A DNA stretch of 55,339 nt from JALYUA01 sp039933215 (GTDB lineage Bacteria > Acidobacteriota > Thermoanaerobaculia > UBA5066 > Gp7-AA6): positions 1-55,339 of the forward strand of contig JBDTOO010000022.1 in assembly GCA_039933215.1 (NCBI GenBank), read 5' to 3'. The position numbers and the translations under genes are program-made. The notes below the pieces were generated by a model, which was not told the origin of the DNA, did no database searches, and saw nothing but the letters and a program-made list of their open reading frames with translations. Positions 42,617 through 52,600 of this stretch are shown piece by piece (positions within the stretch are counted from its first letter, which is position 1; every line of letters begins with the position of its first letter).

Positions 42617-43624
42617 TCAGCTGACGCGGTCGATGACGGACTCGGTCGCGAGCAGGAGGCCTTCCTTCGCCTCGGAATCGGGAAATCCCCCGAGGGCGAC
42701 GCGCGCGGCGCCCGCGTAGTCGCGGGCGAGAGCGCGGGTATCCGCGATGCCGTCGTAGCGCTCGGCGAGCGACAGGATCTCGGCGGGATCGACGCTTCGA
42801 AACTCCCGTTCCCGCGCGACCGTCGCCACGAGCTCCCTCTCCGCGCGGGTAGCGCGTGGCAGGGCCAGAAGGAGAGGCATCGTGAGCTTGCCCTCGCGCA
42901 GGTCGTTCAAAACGGGTTTGCCGATGGAGGCCTCGCTGCCGGTGTAGTCGAGAAGGTCGTCGATCAGCTGAAAGGCGACGCCGAGACAGCGTCCGTACTC
43001 GGCCAGGCGCTCGGCGGCGAAGAGATCGCCCCGGGGGGCGAAGTGCGCCGGAAGGCGGCAGGCGGCGGAGAAGAGGTCGGCGGTCTTGCGCCGGATGATG
43101 TCCAAGGCCTCCTCGCGGGTCACGAGGATGTTCCCGGTCTTCTCGATCGCGATGATCTCTCCTTCGATCATCGAGAGCGTCGTGTCGGAGAGGACTTTCA
43201 GGATCGTGAGGTCGCCTTCGTCGAGCGCGATGCCCATCGATTTCGTGTAGAGGTAATCGCCGAAGAGAACGGTGAGGTTGTTCCCCCAGCGCGCGTTCGC
43301 CGACGTGCGACCCCGGCGCAGGCGCGCCTCGTCGATGATGTCGTCGTGGACGAGCGTCGCCGTGTGGATGAACTCGACCACGGCGGCGTACCGGACGTCC
43401 TTCTCGCCGTCCTCGTAGCCGAGGAGCCGGGACGAGAGGAGCAGCAGCGCAGGTCGGAGTCGCTTTCCACCCCCGGAGCCGAGATAGCTTCCGATCCGGT
43501 CGATCGTCGGGATCGAGGAGCGAAAATGAAGAAGGAGCTCCTCTTCGACCAGGGCGAGCTTGTCGGCGATGAGGTCGTAGGCTCGCGCGAACCGCGGGTT
43601 GGTCAAGCGCGGGAGAAGGCTCAT
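42617..43624 (-). CDS. ispB: Polyprenyl diphosphate synthase (long chain)
   Basis: This 335-residue trans-prenyltransferase extends farnesyl diphosphate with isopentenyl units for quinone side chains. The two aspartate-rich motifs are LVHDDIIDEARLRRG and FQLIDDLLDYTG, and GGGKRLRPALLLL precedes the first. The absence of bulky residues just before the first motif (VVEFIHTATL) favours a long product such as octaprenyl or longer, but the chain length is not certain. The ATG overlaps the yajQ stop (ATGA). It closes the purH-lolA-yajQ-ispB run. Confidence 0.93.
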   Translation of the reverse strand: MSLLPRLTNPRFARAYDLIADKLALVEEELLLHFRSSIPTIDRIGSYLGSGGGKRLRPALLLLSSRLLGYEDGEKDVRYAAVVEFIHTATLVHDDIIDEARLRRGRTSANARWGNNLTVLFGDYLYTKSMGIALDEGDLTILKVLSDTTLSMIEGEIIAIEKTGNILVTREEALDIIRRKTADLFSAACRLPAHFAPRGDLFAAERLAEYGRCLGVAFQLIDDLLDYTGSEASIGKPVLNDLREGKLTMPLLLALPRATRAERELVATVAREREFRSVDPAEILSLAERYDGIADTRALARDYAGAARVALGGFPDSEAKEGLLLATESVIDRVS

Positions 43625-44118
43625 CGGTAGTTCGCGAACTGGACCGGGAGCCCGAAATCCCCCGCGCGCAGCAGCGTCTGGACTTCCTGCAGGTCATCCT
43701 TGTTGCGGCCGGAAACGCGCACCTGATCGCCCTGGATCGCCGCCTGGACCTTCAGCTTGCGATCCTTGATGGCTTTGACCATCTCCTTGGCCTTCTCCGA
43801 AGGAATGCCCTGCTGGATTCTCGCGACCTGGCGGACGGTGCCCCCCGCCGCGTCCTCGATCTTGCCGTATTCGAGCGACTTCACGGCGATGCCTCTTTTC
43901 ACGAGCCGGGTCTCGAGGATGTCGACGACGGACTTCAGCTTGTGGGCATCGTCGGACGTCAGGGTGAGCTCGAGCTCCTTCTCGTTCCACTCGATCTTCG
44001 AGGCGCTCCCCCGGAAATCGAAGCGGGTCGAGATCTCCTTCGAGGCCTGCTGGACGGCGTTCTGAACCTCCTGCAGGTCCACCTTGCTCACGACGTCGAA
44101 GGAGAATTCCTGGGGCAT
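43621..44118 (-). CDS. yajQ: YajQ-family nucleotide-binding protein
   Basis: This 165-residue protein is a full YajQ: FSFDVVSKVDLQEVQNAV, STRFDFRGS, LTSDDAHKLKSVVDIL, KIEDAAGGTVRQ and IKDRKLKVQAAIQGDQVRV. Members bind nucleotides, and one has been reported as a cyclic-di-GMP effector. TAGAAT (44133-44128) lies 9 nt before the ATG and no ribosome site is present. The stop overlaps ispB. Confidence 0.95.
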   Translation of the reverse strand: MPQEFSFDVVSKVDLQEVQNAVQQASKEISTRFDFRGSASKIEWNEKELELTLTSDDAHKLKSVVDILETRLVKRGIAVKSLEYGKIEDAAGGTVRQVARIQQGIPSEKAKEMVKAIKDRKLKVQAAIQGDQVRVSGRNKDDLQEVQTLLRAGDFGLPVQFANYR

Positions 44119-44127
44119 TCGCGCGCT

Positions 44128-44133
44128 ATTCTA
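44128..44133 (-). promoter_or_regulatory. -10 element of a leaderless yajQ
   Basis: On the minus strand, TAGAAT ends 9 nt before the yajQ ATG at 44118. Confidence 0.5.
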
Positions 44134-44185
44134 TTTCAGCGGGAGGCCTCTCATCGCGCGGCCGGCGGCCGGCGCGATCGCCCCG

Positions 44186-44854
44186 CTAGTTCTGCAGAAT
44201 GCGGGTCCCCGGGGGCCCGGTGACCCGGTAGTCGGCGGCGGGCCGCGGCTGGTCCTTGCGCCACCCCTCGAATCGAAATTCCGTCCGGTTGCCCGAGGCA
44301 TCCTCGTAGGAGAGCTCCTGGACGCGGCCGTCGCGTGCGACCGACAGTCGTAGCCACGCCAGATCGGCGCGCGGGGCTCTGGGCTTCAGGAGGATCCGCT
44401 TCGCGCCGCCGTCGGCGGCCTCGGACGACGCCGAGTACACGCGCGCGAGGTCCGCCGGGTCCGAGAGAAAGACGACCGGCAGCCGCGCCCGGTCCTCGGC
44501 GGTCAGCTTCTGGATCGTCAGCTGCTTGTCCTCCGGCGTGAAGAGCCGGCCTTCACCCGCGTCGTACGTGAACGTCTTCTTCTCCGGCGCCTCGTACTCG
44601 AACCGGAGGCGTTGCGGGGCCTGGATCCAGAGCTCGCCGCTCTCCCTTTTCGCGGTCGTGAAGCCCGCCGGCGTATAGATCTGGACGAAGCTCGAGCGAT
44701 GGGAGCTTCCGTCCGAATAGAGGGCCGCCGAGCGCGCAAAGGCGGCGGAGACCTCCGGGGGAAGACCTCCCGCGGGGGCCGCAGTGCCCTGCGCGAAAAC
44801 GGCCGCCGCGGCGGAAAAGAGGAACGGGGCGATCCGGAGTCCTCGCACGGTCAT
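44186..44854 (-). CDS. lolA: LolA-like outer-membrane lipoprotein carrier
   Basis: This 222-residue periplasmic protein has a signal peptide (FLFSAAAAVFA, then QGT) and the LolA fold: HRSSFVQIYTPAG, ESGELWIQAPQRLRFEYEAP, KKTFTYDAGEGRLFTPEDKQL and LSYEDASGNRTEFRFEGW. It should ferry lipoproteins from LolCDE to the outer membrane. It begins 52 nt after purH, with no clear promoter between, so co-transcription is likely. The identity is good at fold level; a specialised paralogue is possible. Confidence 0.85.
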   Translation of the reverse strand: MTVRGLRIAPFLFSAAAAVFAQGTAAPAGGLPPEVSAAFARSAALYSDGSSHRSSFVQIYTPAGFTTAKRESGELWIQAPQRLRFEYEAPEKKTFTYDAGEGRLFTPEDKQLTIQKLTAEDRARLPVVFLSDPADLARVYSASSEAADGGAKRILLKPRAPRADLAWLRLSVARDGRVQELSYEDASGNRTEFRFEGWRKDQPRPAADYRVTGPPGTRILQN

Positions 44855-44906
44855 CGCAACAGCGGCCGAGCGCCGGAAATTTGGGCGTCCCGCACGATCA
44901 CGACGG

Positions 44907-46484
<1,578 letters not shown>

Positions 46485-46493
46485 GGGGGGAGG

Positions 46494-46499
46494 AATATA
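46494..46499 (-). promoter_or_regulatory. -10 element of a leaderless purH
   Basis: On the minus strand, TATATT ends 9 nt before the purH ATG at 46484. Confidence 0.5.
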
Positions 46500-46529
46500 G
46501 CCGATTGCGGCAGGCGCGGCCCGCGACGC

Positions 46530-46666
46530 GAGGTGAGAGGTGATGGGTGAGAGGTGATGGTTGAGAGGTGAGAGGTGAAAGGGGTGAGGGGGGAGGGCGC
46601 AGGGCCGATCCCTCTGAGGTCTCTCTCTCTGCAATGATCCTCTGACCTCTGACCTCTGACCTATTA
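46530..46666. repeat. Heptamer repeat cluster in inverted arrangement
   Basis: Five copies of GAGGTGA occur at 46530-46578, and three copies of CCTCTGA (in phase TGACCTC) at 46639-46659. GAGGTGA and TGACCTC are complementary except at one position, so the two arrays can pair into a long imperfect hairpin with a GC-rich and CT-rich centre. It lies in the gap between the divergent purH and tusA-like genes. Confidence 0.75.
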
Positions 46667-46721
46667 CCTCCGCCTCTCCGCCGCGTTGGACGAAGCGAGG
46701 CGAAAGGGAGACGATGACGGC

Positions 46722-46991
46722 GTGAGAGACCGCGACGGGGGAGAGCCGGACGGGATCGTGTCCGTCGACGCCCGGGGAACGTACTGTCCGATTCCCGTCC
46801 TGAGGCTCGCCGCGGCGCTCGCGACGAGGGCTCCCGGCGCCCGGGCGCGTCTCCTGGCAACCGATCCGGCTTCGCGATCCGACGTCGAGGCGTACTGCGC
46901 CGCGGGCGGGGCCCGGCTTCTCTCCGCGGACGACGACGGGAAGCTCCTGACCTTCGAGGTCGAAAAATCCGGCTCCGGCGCGGCGGACTAG
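46722..46991 (+). CDS. TusA/SirA-like sulfur carrier
   Basis: This 89-residue protein has the TusA fold with the diagnostic CPxP motif in DARGTYCPIPVLRLAAAL and the LLATDPASRSDVEAYCAA segment. The cysteine carries persulfide sulfur in this family. GTG at 46722 follows AAGGGAG; an in-frame TTG at 46686 is an alternative. No thiouridine or molybdenum cofactor genes are adjacent, so its pathway is not clear. Its stop overlaps that of the converging barrel gene. Confidence 0.85.
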   Translation: MRDRDGGEPDGIVSVDARGTYCPIPVLRLAAALATRAPGARARLLATDPASRSDVEAYCAAGGARLLSADDDGKLLTFEVEKSGSGAAD

Positions 46992-49756
46992 AAAAGCTTC
47001 AGGAGCAGGACGTTGACGACGAACCCCGAGACGCCGTGCCGGACGACCGGAATCCCGATCTCCCCCCGGAAGAGCGAGTTCTTCAAGGGACCGTTCAGCG
47101 AAGCGAGGAGTCCCGCGCCCGAGAAATAGGTGTTCTGGAAGCCGGAGCGCCGGTCCGTCAGGACGGCCTGATCGTAGAAACCCTCGAAACGGATGATGTC
47201 CTCGATGTTGATGCCGAAGGAAAGATTCGCGAGGATCGCCCGCTCCGTCCGCAGGCTGCCGCTCTGGAATCCGCGAAGGGGATGGCCCGAGAACGCGCCG
47301 AACTCGTATTTCGAGAAGCGGTCGAGGTCGGTTCCTCCCAGGTACGAGACCGCGACGTGGAGCTTGCGGAAGCCGGAGAAATAGTGGTCCTTGGAGATCG
47401 CCGCCTCCCAGCGGATGTAATCCTTCTGGCCGGGCTCGAACTCGGACGTCGCGTTTCCCCAGCGCTCCCATTTCCGGCGCCGGAAATAGTTGCCGGCGAC
47501 GGAAGCGCTGAAGCCTGAGATGTTCGCGACGAGCTTCAGCTCGGCGCCGTCCGTAAACGTGTCGTTCGGGGTGACGAAGTCCGGTCCCGTGAGCTCGTCG
47601 CGCTGGTAGTTGTCGAACTTCGTAAAGAGCCCCAGGGAAGCCTTGAGGTAGGTCCCCAGGGGATGACCGAGGTTGAGCTGCAGCACCGCGGGAAGATGCT
47701 TGATCTTTTCGGACGACACTTCCTTCCCGTCGCGATACGAGACGTCCCCGAAGGGAATGGCTGCCCCGAAGAGGTCCGCGCCGAAGTCGAACCGGGTCCC
47801 CAGGAAGGCCGGGTCGGAGTAATTCGTCGTCAGAAGCGCGCCGGCGAAAAAGACCGAGAGCTGTTTGCCCTTCCCGAAGAGGTCGAAGTTGAAATGCTGG
47901 ATTCCGATCAAGGGGATCGGGTAGTCGAGCGACTTGTCGTAGAAGCCGCCCAGGATCGCGAAGGTGCTCTTCTTGGAGACCTTCGTCTCGACGATCCGCG
48001 AGCCCGGCGACGCCGGGTCCGGAATGAGGTAGTGCATGCCGACGTCCGTGTCGCGGATCATCTGGGCCTCGGACGCGTAGGCCTTCGCCCGCCGCTCTCC
48101 GAAATCCTCGGGGTTCACCTGGATCGACTGCATCACGACGTCGCGCTCGATAGCCGTCGTGCGTCCGGCCGTCGAGAACACCTGCTGTCCCTTGATCTCG
48201 AGCGGCAGCAGAAGGTCTGGGTGCTGAGGAACGGCGCGGTAGTACTCCGACTGGACGTTCGAGAGAGTCTCTCCCTTCAGGTTGAGCTGGACCGACTCCC
48301 GCCGGATGAGCGCGAACGTCTCCTTGTCGATCCAGACGCTGCCCCGGTAGACCGGCCGGTCTCCGACGGACGACCTGGGCGCGTACCCGACGTGGTAGGT
48401 CCGGCGGCCGTCCACGGTCGCTTCGCCGCGGAGGTCGTAGGTGTAGTCCTCCGACAGCCGGATGTCGAGCGGCAGGGTCGTGACCTTTTCGGGCTGCAGG
48501 ATCGGAAGCTTCGGGAGCGTCTTGCCCTTCCACTTCACTCCGTTCAAATAGAACTCGTCCCACTGCCAGTCCGCCGGTTCGCCGCGTCGCATGTAGAACG
48601 GTCCGCGGATGGTCAGATCGAACGTCTCGTTGACGTCCGCGACCCGGAAGCGCAGCGACGCCTTCATGTCCGCGATGAACGACTGGACGCGCTCCCGCTG
48701 TCCGGCCTCCCAGGCCCGCTCGCGGGCGACGATCTCGTCGGCGGTCAGTCCGCGGGAAGCGCCGACCTCGACGGCCGTCCGCGTGTCTCCGCCCGCGCGC
48801 GAGGCGGGATGGACCACGACGGCGAGAGGTCCCTTCGAAGCGTCGAGCACCAGCGTGCGGGCGCCCTTCAGGTCGAAGTCGCGCCGGGCGCCGGTCGAAA
48901 GGTTCTCGACGGAGGCGGACTCCGCCGAGGCGTCGGGCAGCTCGAGACGCGCTTGCGCGGACGCGTGGAGGAGGATCACCGGCGTGAATTTTTTGGCGTC
49001 GAAAAACCGGAGCGCCTCGTAGGAGTCCGCGCCCGCCGCGACGCGCGTCGGCGTGGGGTCGGGCGACACGTCTTCGGTGAGATATGCCTGTAGCCGTTCG
49101 AGCGGCTTGTCACCGTCGGCCGTCGCGGCGCTTCCGGTGACGGCGACGAGGCGCACGGACGCGAGCTCGCCGCGAGGCACGAGCTCGAGGGCCCGGATCG
49201 CGTCCTCGGCCGGGGAGGCCGACCGTGCGGCCAGGATCCAACGCCCCGTGATCGCGGCTCCGGCAGGCGCCGCTGCTTCCCCCGGGCGAGAGACGACGGC
49301 CTCCGCGTAGGCGGACAGGTCCTCCTCGCCGGCCGGCTTCGAGGCGAAGTCGAGTCCGACGTGCGCGTCGCGCGAGGCCGATCGAGCCGCGGACGACAGG
49401 GTCTTCACGGCGAATGGAATCCGGACGGGGTCGCCGGAGGAGCGGGAGAAGTCGAGCAAGACCCAACCGGGTCGCGCGAGAGACGAGAGGCGCGATCCGA
49501 GCTCCGACAGCGTGGCGTCGGAGAGATCGCGGACTTCCACGACGACGAGGCACCGAGAGACCTCCGTGGAAGGGACCGGGCCCGTTCCGATCCGGACGAT
49601 GCCGAGCACCGGGGAGCTCTCCGGACAGGCTCCTCCGGCGCGCTCGGCGGCGATCTGGAGGCGCGGCGGCGCGAGACCGAAAGCGGATGCCGCGCCGATC
49701 CCCGAAAGAAAAACGCCCGCGAGGAGGCGGGCGCTCGAGAGTCGTCTCATTCGCAT
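46988..49756 (-). CDS. Large outer-membrane protein: LolA-like domain plus beta-barrel
   Basis: This 922-residue protein has a signal peptide (RLLAGVFLSGIGAASAFG). The first about 370 residues are alpha/beta with unknown fold (SRCLVVVEVRDLSD, PGWVLLDFSRSSGD). A central region (about 380-600) resembles LolA/outer-membrane lipoprotein-sorting domains: MKASLRFRVADVNETFDL, YDLRGEATVDGRRTYHVG, GSVWIDKETFALIRRESVQ. The last about 300 residues are alternating beta-strands of an outer-membrane barrel ending in LLLKLF with a C-terminal phenylalanine. I do not know a named family with this order. It is monocistronic, and its stop overlaps the tusA-like stop. Confidence 0.8.
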   Translation of the reverse strand: MRMRRLSSARLLAGVFLSGIGAASAFGLAPPRLQIAAERAGGACPESSPVLGIVRIGTGPVPSTEVSRCLVVVEVRDLSDATLSELGSRLSSLARPGWVLLDFSRSSGDPVRIPFAVKTLSSAARSASRDAHVGLDFASKPAGEEDLSAYAEAVVSRPGEAAAPAGAAITGRWILAARSASPAEDAIRALELVPRGELASVRLVAVTGSAATADGDKPLERLQAYLTEDVSPDPTPTRVAAGADSYEALRFFDAKKFTPVILLHASAQARLELPDASAESASVENLSTGARRDFDLKGARTLVLDASKGPLAVVVHPASRAGGDTRTAVEVGASRGLTADEIVARERAWEAGQRERVQSFIADMKASLRFRVADVNETFDLTIRGPFYMRRGEPADWQWDEFYLNGVKWKGKTLPKLPILQPEKVTTLPLDIRLSEDYTYDLRGEATVDGRRTYHVGYAPRSSVGDRPVYRGSVWIDKETFALIRRESVQLNLKGETLSNVQSEYYRAVPQHPDLLLPLEIKGQQVFSTAGRTTAIERDVVMQSIQVNPEDFGERRAKAYASEAQMIRDTDVGMHYLIPDPASPGSRIVETKVSKKSTFAILGGFYDKSLDYPIPLIGIQHFNFDLFGKGKQLSVFFAGALLTTNYSDPAFLGTRFDFGADLFGAAIPFGDVSYRDGKEVSSEKIKHLPAVLQLNLGHPLGTYLKASLGLFTKFDNYQRDELTGPDFVTPNDTFTDGAELKLVANISGFSASVAGNYFRRRKWERWGNATSEFEPGQKDYIRWEAAISKDHYFSGFRKLHVAVSYLGGTDLDRFSKYEFGAFSGHPLRGFQSGSLRTERAILANLSFGINIEDIIRFEGFYDQAVLTDRRSGFQNTYFSGAGLLASLNGPLKNSLFRGEIGIPVVRHGVSGFVVNVLLLKLF

Positions 49757-49956
49757 CGGGAAACCGGAGTATCGCAGAGATCCTTCCCGGGGCCTGGGAC
49801 GGGAGCGGGCGATGAGAGAGGAGCCGCTCGCCCGCCTCGCCCGACCACTCCCCCCGCTGTCGCGAGTGGAGAGGTGAAGGAGGAGCCGGCTCGCTTCTCG
49901 ATCGTGGCCCCGGGCACGGCGTCCGAGAGGCGAGCCGGGTCTGTTCCGGGGCCGGC

Positions 49957-51051
49957 CTATTTTCGGACGGCCGCCTTGTCCTTTTCGCGCACGGTGTCGA
50001 CCGGGGGCGTCGTGTCGGCCGGATCGGGAGGAAGAAGACCGAGGCTCCGGCGCAGCTTCGTGTCGATCTCGTTGGCGAGCTCCGGGTTTTCGCGCAGGAA
50101 CTGCTTCGCGTTCTCGCGGCCCTGCCCGATCCGCAGCTCGCCGTAGGAAAGCCACGCTCCGGATTTCTCGACGATCTTCGCCTCGAGGCCCATGTCGAGA
50201 AGCTCGCCTTCGTGCGAGATTCCCTCTCCGTAGTTGATGTCGAACTCCGCCTGACGGAAGGGGGAGGCGCACTTGTTTTTCACGACCTTGACCTTGGTCC
50301 GCGAGCCGACGACCGTGTCGCCATCCTTGAGGGAGGCGATGCGGCGGATGTCGATCCGGATCGAGGCGTAGAACTTGAGCGCACGGCCTCCGGTCGTCGT
50401 CTCGGGATTGCCGAACATGACGCCGATCTTTTCGCGGATCTGGTTGATGAAGATCAGGCTGGTCTTCGACTTGGAGACGATCGCAGTGAGTTTGCGGAGG
50501 GCCTGGGACATCAGGCGGGCCTGAAGGCCCATCTGCGCATCGCCCATTTCCCCCTCGATCTCGGCCTTCGGCACGAGGGCCGCCACGGAGTCGATGACGA
50601 CGACGTCCACGGCCCCGGAGCGGATGAGCATTTCGGCGATTTCCAGAGCCTGTTCGCCGTTGTCCGGCTGCGACACGAGCAGGTTGTCCGTGTCGACGCC
50701 GAGCTTGCGGGAGTACTCGGCGTCCAGGGCATGCTCGGCGTCGATGAAGGCCGCGAGGCCGCCGGTTTTCTGGGCCTGCGCGATGATCTGGAGGGAAAGA
50801 GTCGTCTTTCCGGACGACTCGGGGCCGAAGATCTCGATCACGCGGCCCCGGGGGATTCCTCCCACTCCGAGAGCCGCGTCGACGGCGAGCGAGCCGGTCG
50901 GAATGACCTGCATGACGGCCTCGGGCTGGTCGCCGAGCCTCATGATCGAGCCCTTTCCGAACTGCCGCTCGATCTGGGTCAGCGCGGTCTCGACCGCGCG
51001 CCATTTCTCGCTCGATTTCACACTGGAGTCGCCGGGTTTCACGCTGGACAT
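49957..51051 (-). CDS. recA: Recombinase A
   Basis: This 364-residue RecA carries out strand exchange and stimulates LexA cleavage. Motifs include RQFGKGSIMRLGD, Walker A GPESSGKTT, DAEHALDAEYSRKLGVD, QALEIAEMLIRSGAVDVVV, KTSLIFINQIREKIGVMFG and TTTGGRALKFYAS. The acidic/basic C-tail is usual. The ATG at 51051 has AAGGATG at ribosome-site distance; the longer open frame to 51105 begins inside the -10 element. TATAAT at 51110-51105 suggests the promoter. I see no complete SOS box in the leader. Confidence 0.98.
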   Translation of the reverse strand: MSSVKPGDSSVKSSEKWRAVETALTQIERQFGKGSIMRLGDQPEAVMQVIPTGSLAVDAALGVGGIPRGRVIEIFGPESSGKTTLSLQIIAQAQKTGGLAAFIDAEHALDAEYSRKLGVDTDNLLVSQPDNGEQALEIAEMLIRSGAVDVVVIDSVAALVPKAEIEGEMGDAQMGLQARLMSQALRKLTAIVSKSKTSLIFINQIREKIGVMFGNPETTTGGRALKFYASIRIDIRRIASLKDGDTVVGSRTKVKVVKNKCASPFRQAEFDINYGEGISHEGELLDMGLEAKIVEKSGAWLSYGELRIGQGRENAKQFLRENPELANEIDTKLRRSLGLLPPDPADTTPPVDTVREKDKAAVRK

Positions 51052-51104
51052 GTCCTCATCCTTTCTAGGGGAAAGCAGTGAGAGTGGTTCGCGCGTGGAG
51101 CGCA

Positions 51105-51110
51105 ATTATA
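51105..51110 (-). promoter_or_regulatory. -10 element of recA
   Basis: On the minus strand, TATAAT (51110-51105) lies 53 nt upstream of the recA ATG. No good -35 hexamer is seen at 16-18 nt. The same bases read TATAGA on the plus strand and could serve pgpA. Confidence 0.6.
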
Positions 51111-51129
51111 GACTCGGGGACCGACACCG

Positions 51130-51704
51130 ATGAGGACCTCGCCATCATCTCTCTCGTCCTCGGCGGAGTCAACGCCGTCCGTCGGGCGCGGATTTCGGGA
51201 GCGTCCCATCTCGACCTTCCTCGCGACCGGTTTCGGCATCGGGCTGGCACCGCGCGCACCGGGCACCGCGGGTTCCGTACTGGCGCTCGCGATCGCTTTC
51301 GGCGCCGTTTCCCGGTTTCATCCCTCGCACGGTCCGAGCATCGCCGCGGCGGTCGGACTTTTGGCGTCCGGGCTCGCCGTCGGAGCGCTCGGGATTCCGA
51401 TCACGGGACGCGCGAGCCGCGCGATCGGGACGAGGGATCCGGCGTCGATCGTGTGGGACGAGCTCGCCGGACAGCTGATCGCGTGCTCCGCCGTGCCGCT
51501 CTTCGGCTACGCGACGGGGCGCGCTCCGCGACGGCCTGGCTCGTGTCCTTCGTCGCGTTCCGAATCTTCGACGTCTGGAAGCCTGGTCCCCTGCGGGGCC
51601 TCCAGGATCTTCCCGGCGGGCTGGGAATCATGATCGACGACGTGCTGGCGGGGGCGATCGCGGGCGTCGTGACCGTCCTCGTCGGCGGGGCGCTGTCCGG
51701 GTGA
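51130..51704 (+). pseudogene. pgpA: Phosphatidylglycerophosphatase A with frameshift
   Basis: Two frames together make a complete PgpA, which dephosphorylates phosphatidylglycerol phosphate. The first (51130 to about 51522) reads ISTFLATGFGIGLAPRAPGTAGS and ASIVWDELAGQLIACSAVPLFGYATG. The second (about 51525-51704) reads SATAWLVSFVAFRIFDVWKPGP and LPGGLGIMIDDVLAGAIAG, the expected C-terminus. The break is at GGGCGCGCTCC; removing one GC pair restores one frame. The first 27 residues after the ATG are not conserved. The end overlaps murB by GTGA. A real mutation and a dinucleotide miscall are both possible. Confidence 0.85.
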
Positions 51705-52600
51705 GCGTCCTCCTCGCGCCGGAGGAAGGCACGGTTCTTCCGGACGAGCCGCTCTCCCGCCACACGACCTGGCGGATCGGCGGTCCGGCCCGCTGGTTCT
51801 GCCTCGTGCGGAACGAGGACGGGCTCTCGCGGGTGTTGCGCGAAGCGTCCTCGGGAGACGCCCCGCTGGCTCTCCTCGGAATGGGATCGAACATCCTCGT
51901 CGCGGACGAGGGGTTTCCCGGGTACGTCGTCCGGCTCTCGGGGGAGTTTCTCGAGGTCGCCGTCCGGGGCGAGGTCATCGAGGCCGGCGGCGGCGCGGCG
52001 CTCGGCGGCGTGTGCGCGGCGGCCGCGCGCGCGAACCTGTCGGGGCTCGAGGCGATCTCGGGAATTCCCTCGTCGATCGGAGGCGCCGTCCGCATCAACG
52101 CGGGCGCCTACGGGGGAGAGATCTTCGACGTCCTCGAATCGATGCGCCTTCTCTCGCGGACCGGCGACGCGCGGACGGCGGCGGCCTCGGAGATCCCTCA
52201 CGGCTACCGATGGACGCGGCTGTGCGAGACGGGGGAGATCGTCGCCTCCGCGCGGATGCGTCTCGTGCCGGCGGAACGAGAGGCGATCGCGGAGAAGACC
52301 CGGCAGGTGGCGAACAAGCGGCGAGGGGCCCTTCCCTCGGAGCCCAACGCGGGGAGCGTCTTCAAGAATCCGCCGGGCGATCATGCGGGGCGTCTGCTCG
52401 AGGCCTGCGGTCTGAAGGGAGAGGGATCGGGCGGGGCCGAAGTCTCTCAGCGCCACGCCAACGTGATCGTCAATCGCGGCGGCGCGCGGGCCTCCGACGT
52501 GCTGGCGCTCATGGAGCGCATGCGGGACGCCGTGCGCTCGCGGTTCGGGATTACCCTGTTTCCGGAAGTGGAAATGCTCGGTCTTCGGTGGAATCCATGA
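51701..52600 (+). CDS. murB: UDP-N-acetylenolpyruvoylglucosamine reductase
   Basis: This 299-residue FAD enzyme makes UDP-MurNAc for peptidoglycan. It has HTTWRIGGPARWF, LGMGSNILVADEGF, the FAD loop SGIPSSIGGAVRINAGAYGG, the catalytic Ser in PNAGSVFKNPPGDHAG and the Glu in LFPEVEMLG. The short form without the extra type I loop is type II MurB. The GTG at 51701 overlaps the pgpA stop, and its own stop overlaps manC by ATGA. Confidence 0.97.
   Translation: MSVLLAPEEGTVLPDEPLSRHTTWRIGGPARWFCLVRNEDGLSRVLREASSGDAPLALLGMGSNILVADEGFPGYVVRLSGEFLEVAVRGEVIEAGGGAALGGVCAAAARANLSGLEAISGIPSSIGGAVRINAGAYGGEIFDVLESMRLLSRTGDARTAAASEIPHGYRWTRLCETGEIVASARMRLVPAEREAIAEKTRQVANKRRGALPSEPNAGSVFKNPPGDHAGRLLEACGLKGEGSGGAEVSQRHANVIVNRGGARASDVLALMERMRDAVRSRFGITLFPEVEMLGLRWNP

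Noticed and set aside
51052..51105. Extended recA start
   Set aside because: The extra 18 residues are not RecA-like, the upstream start lies in the TATAAT element, and the ATG at 51051 has a ribosome site.
51052..51129. SOS box in the recA-pgpA gap
   Set aside because: Only a half-site-like GAAC is visible; no symmetric LexA site of the known types can be completed.
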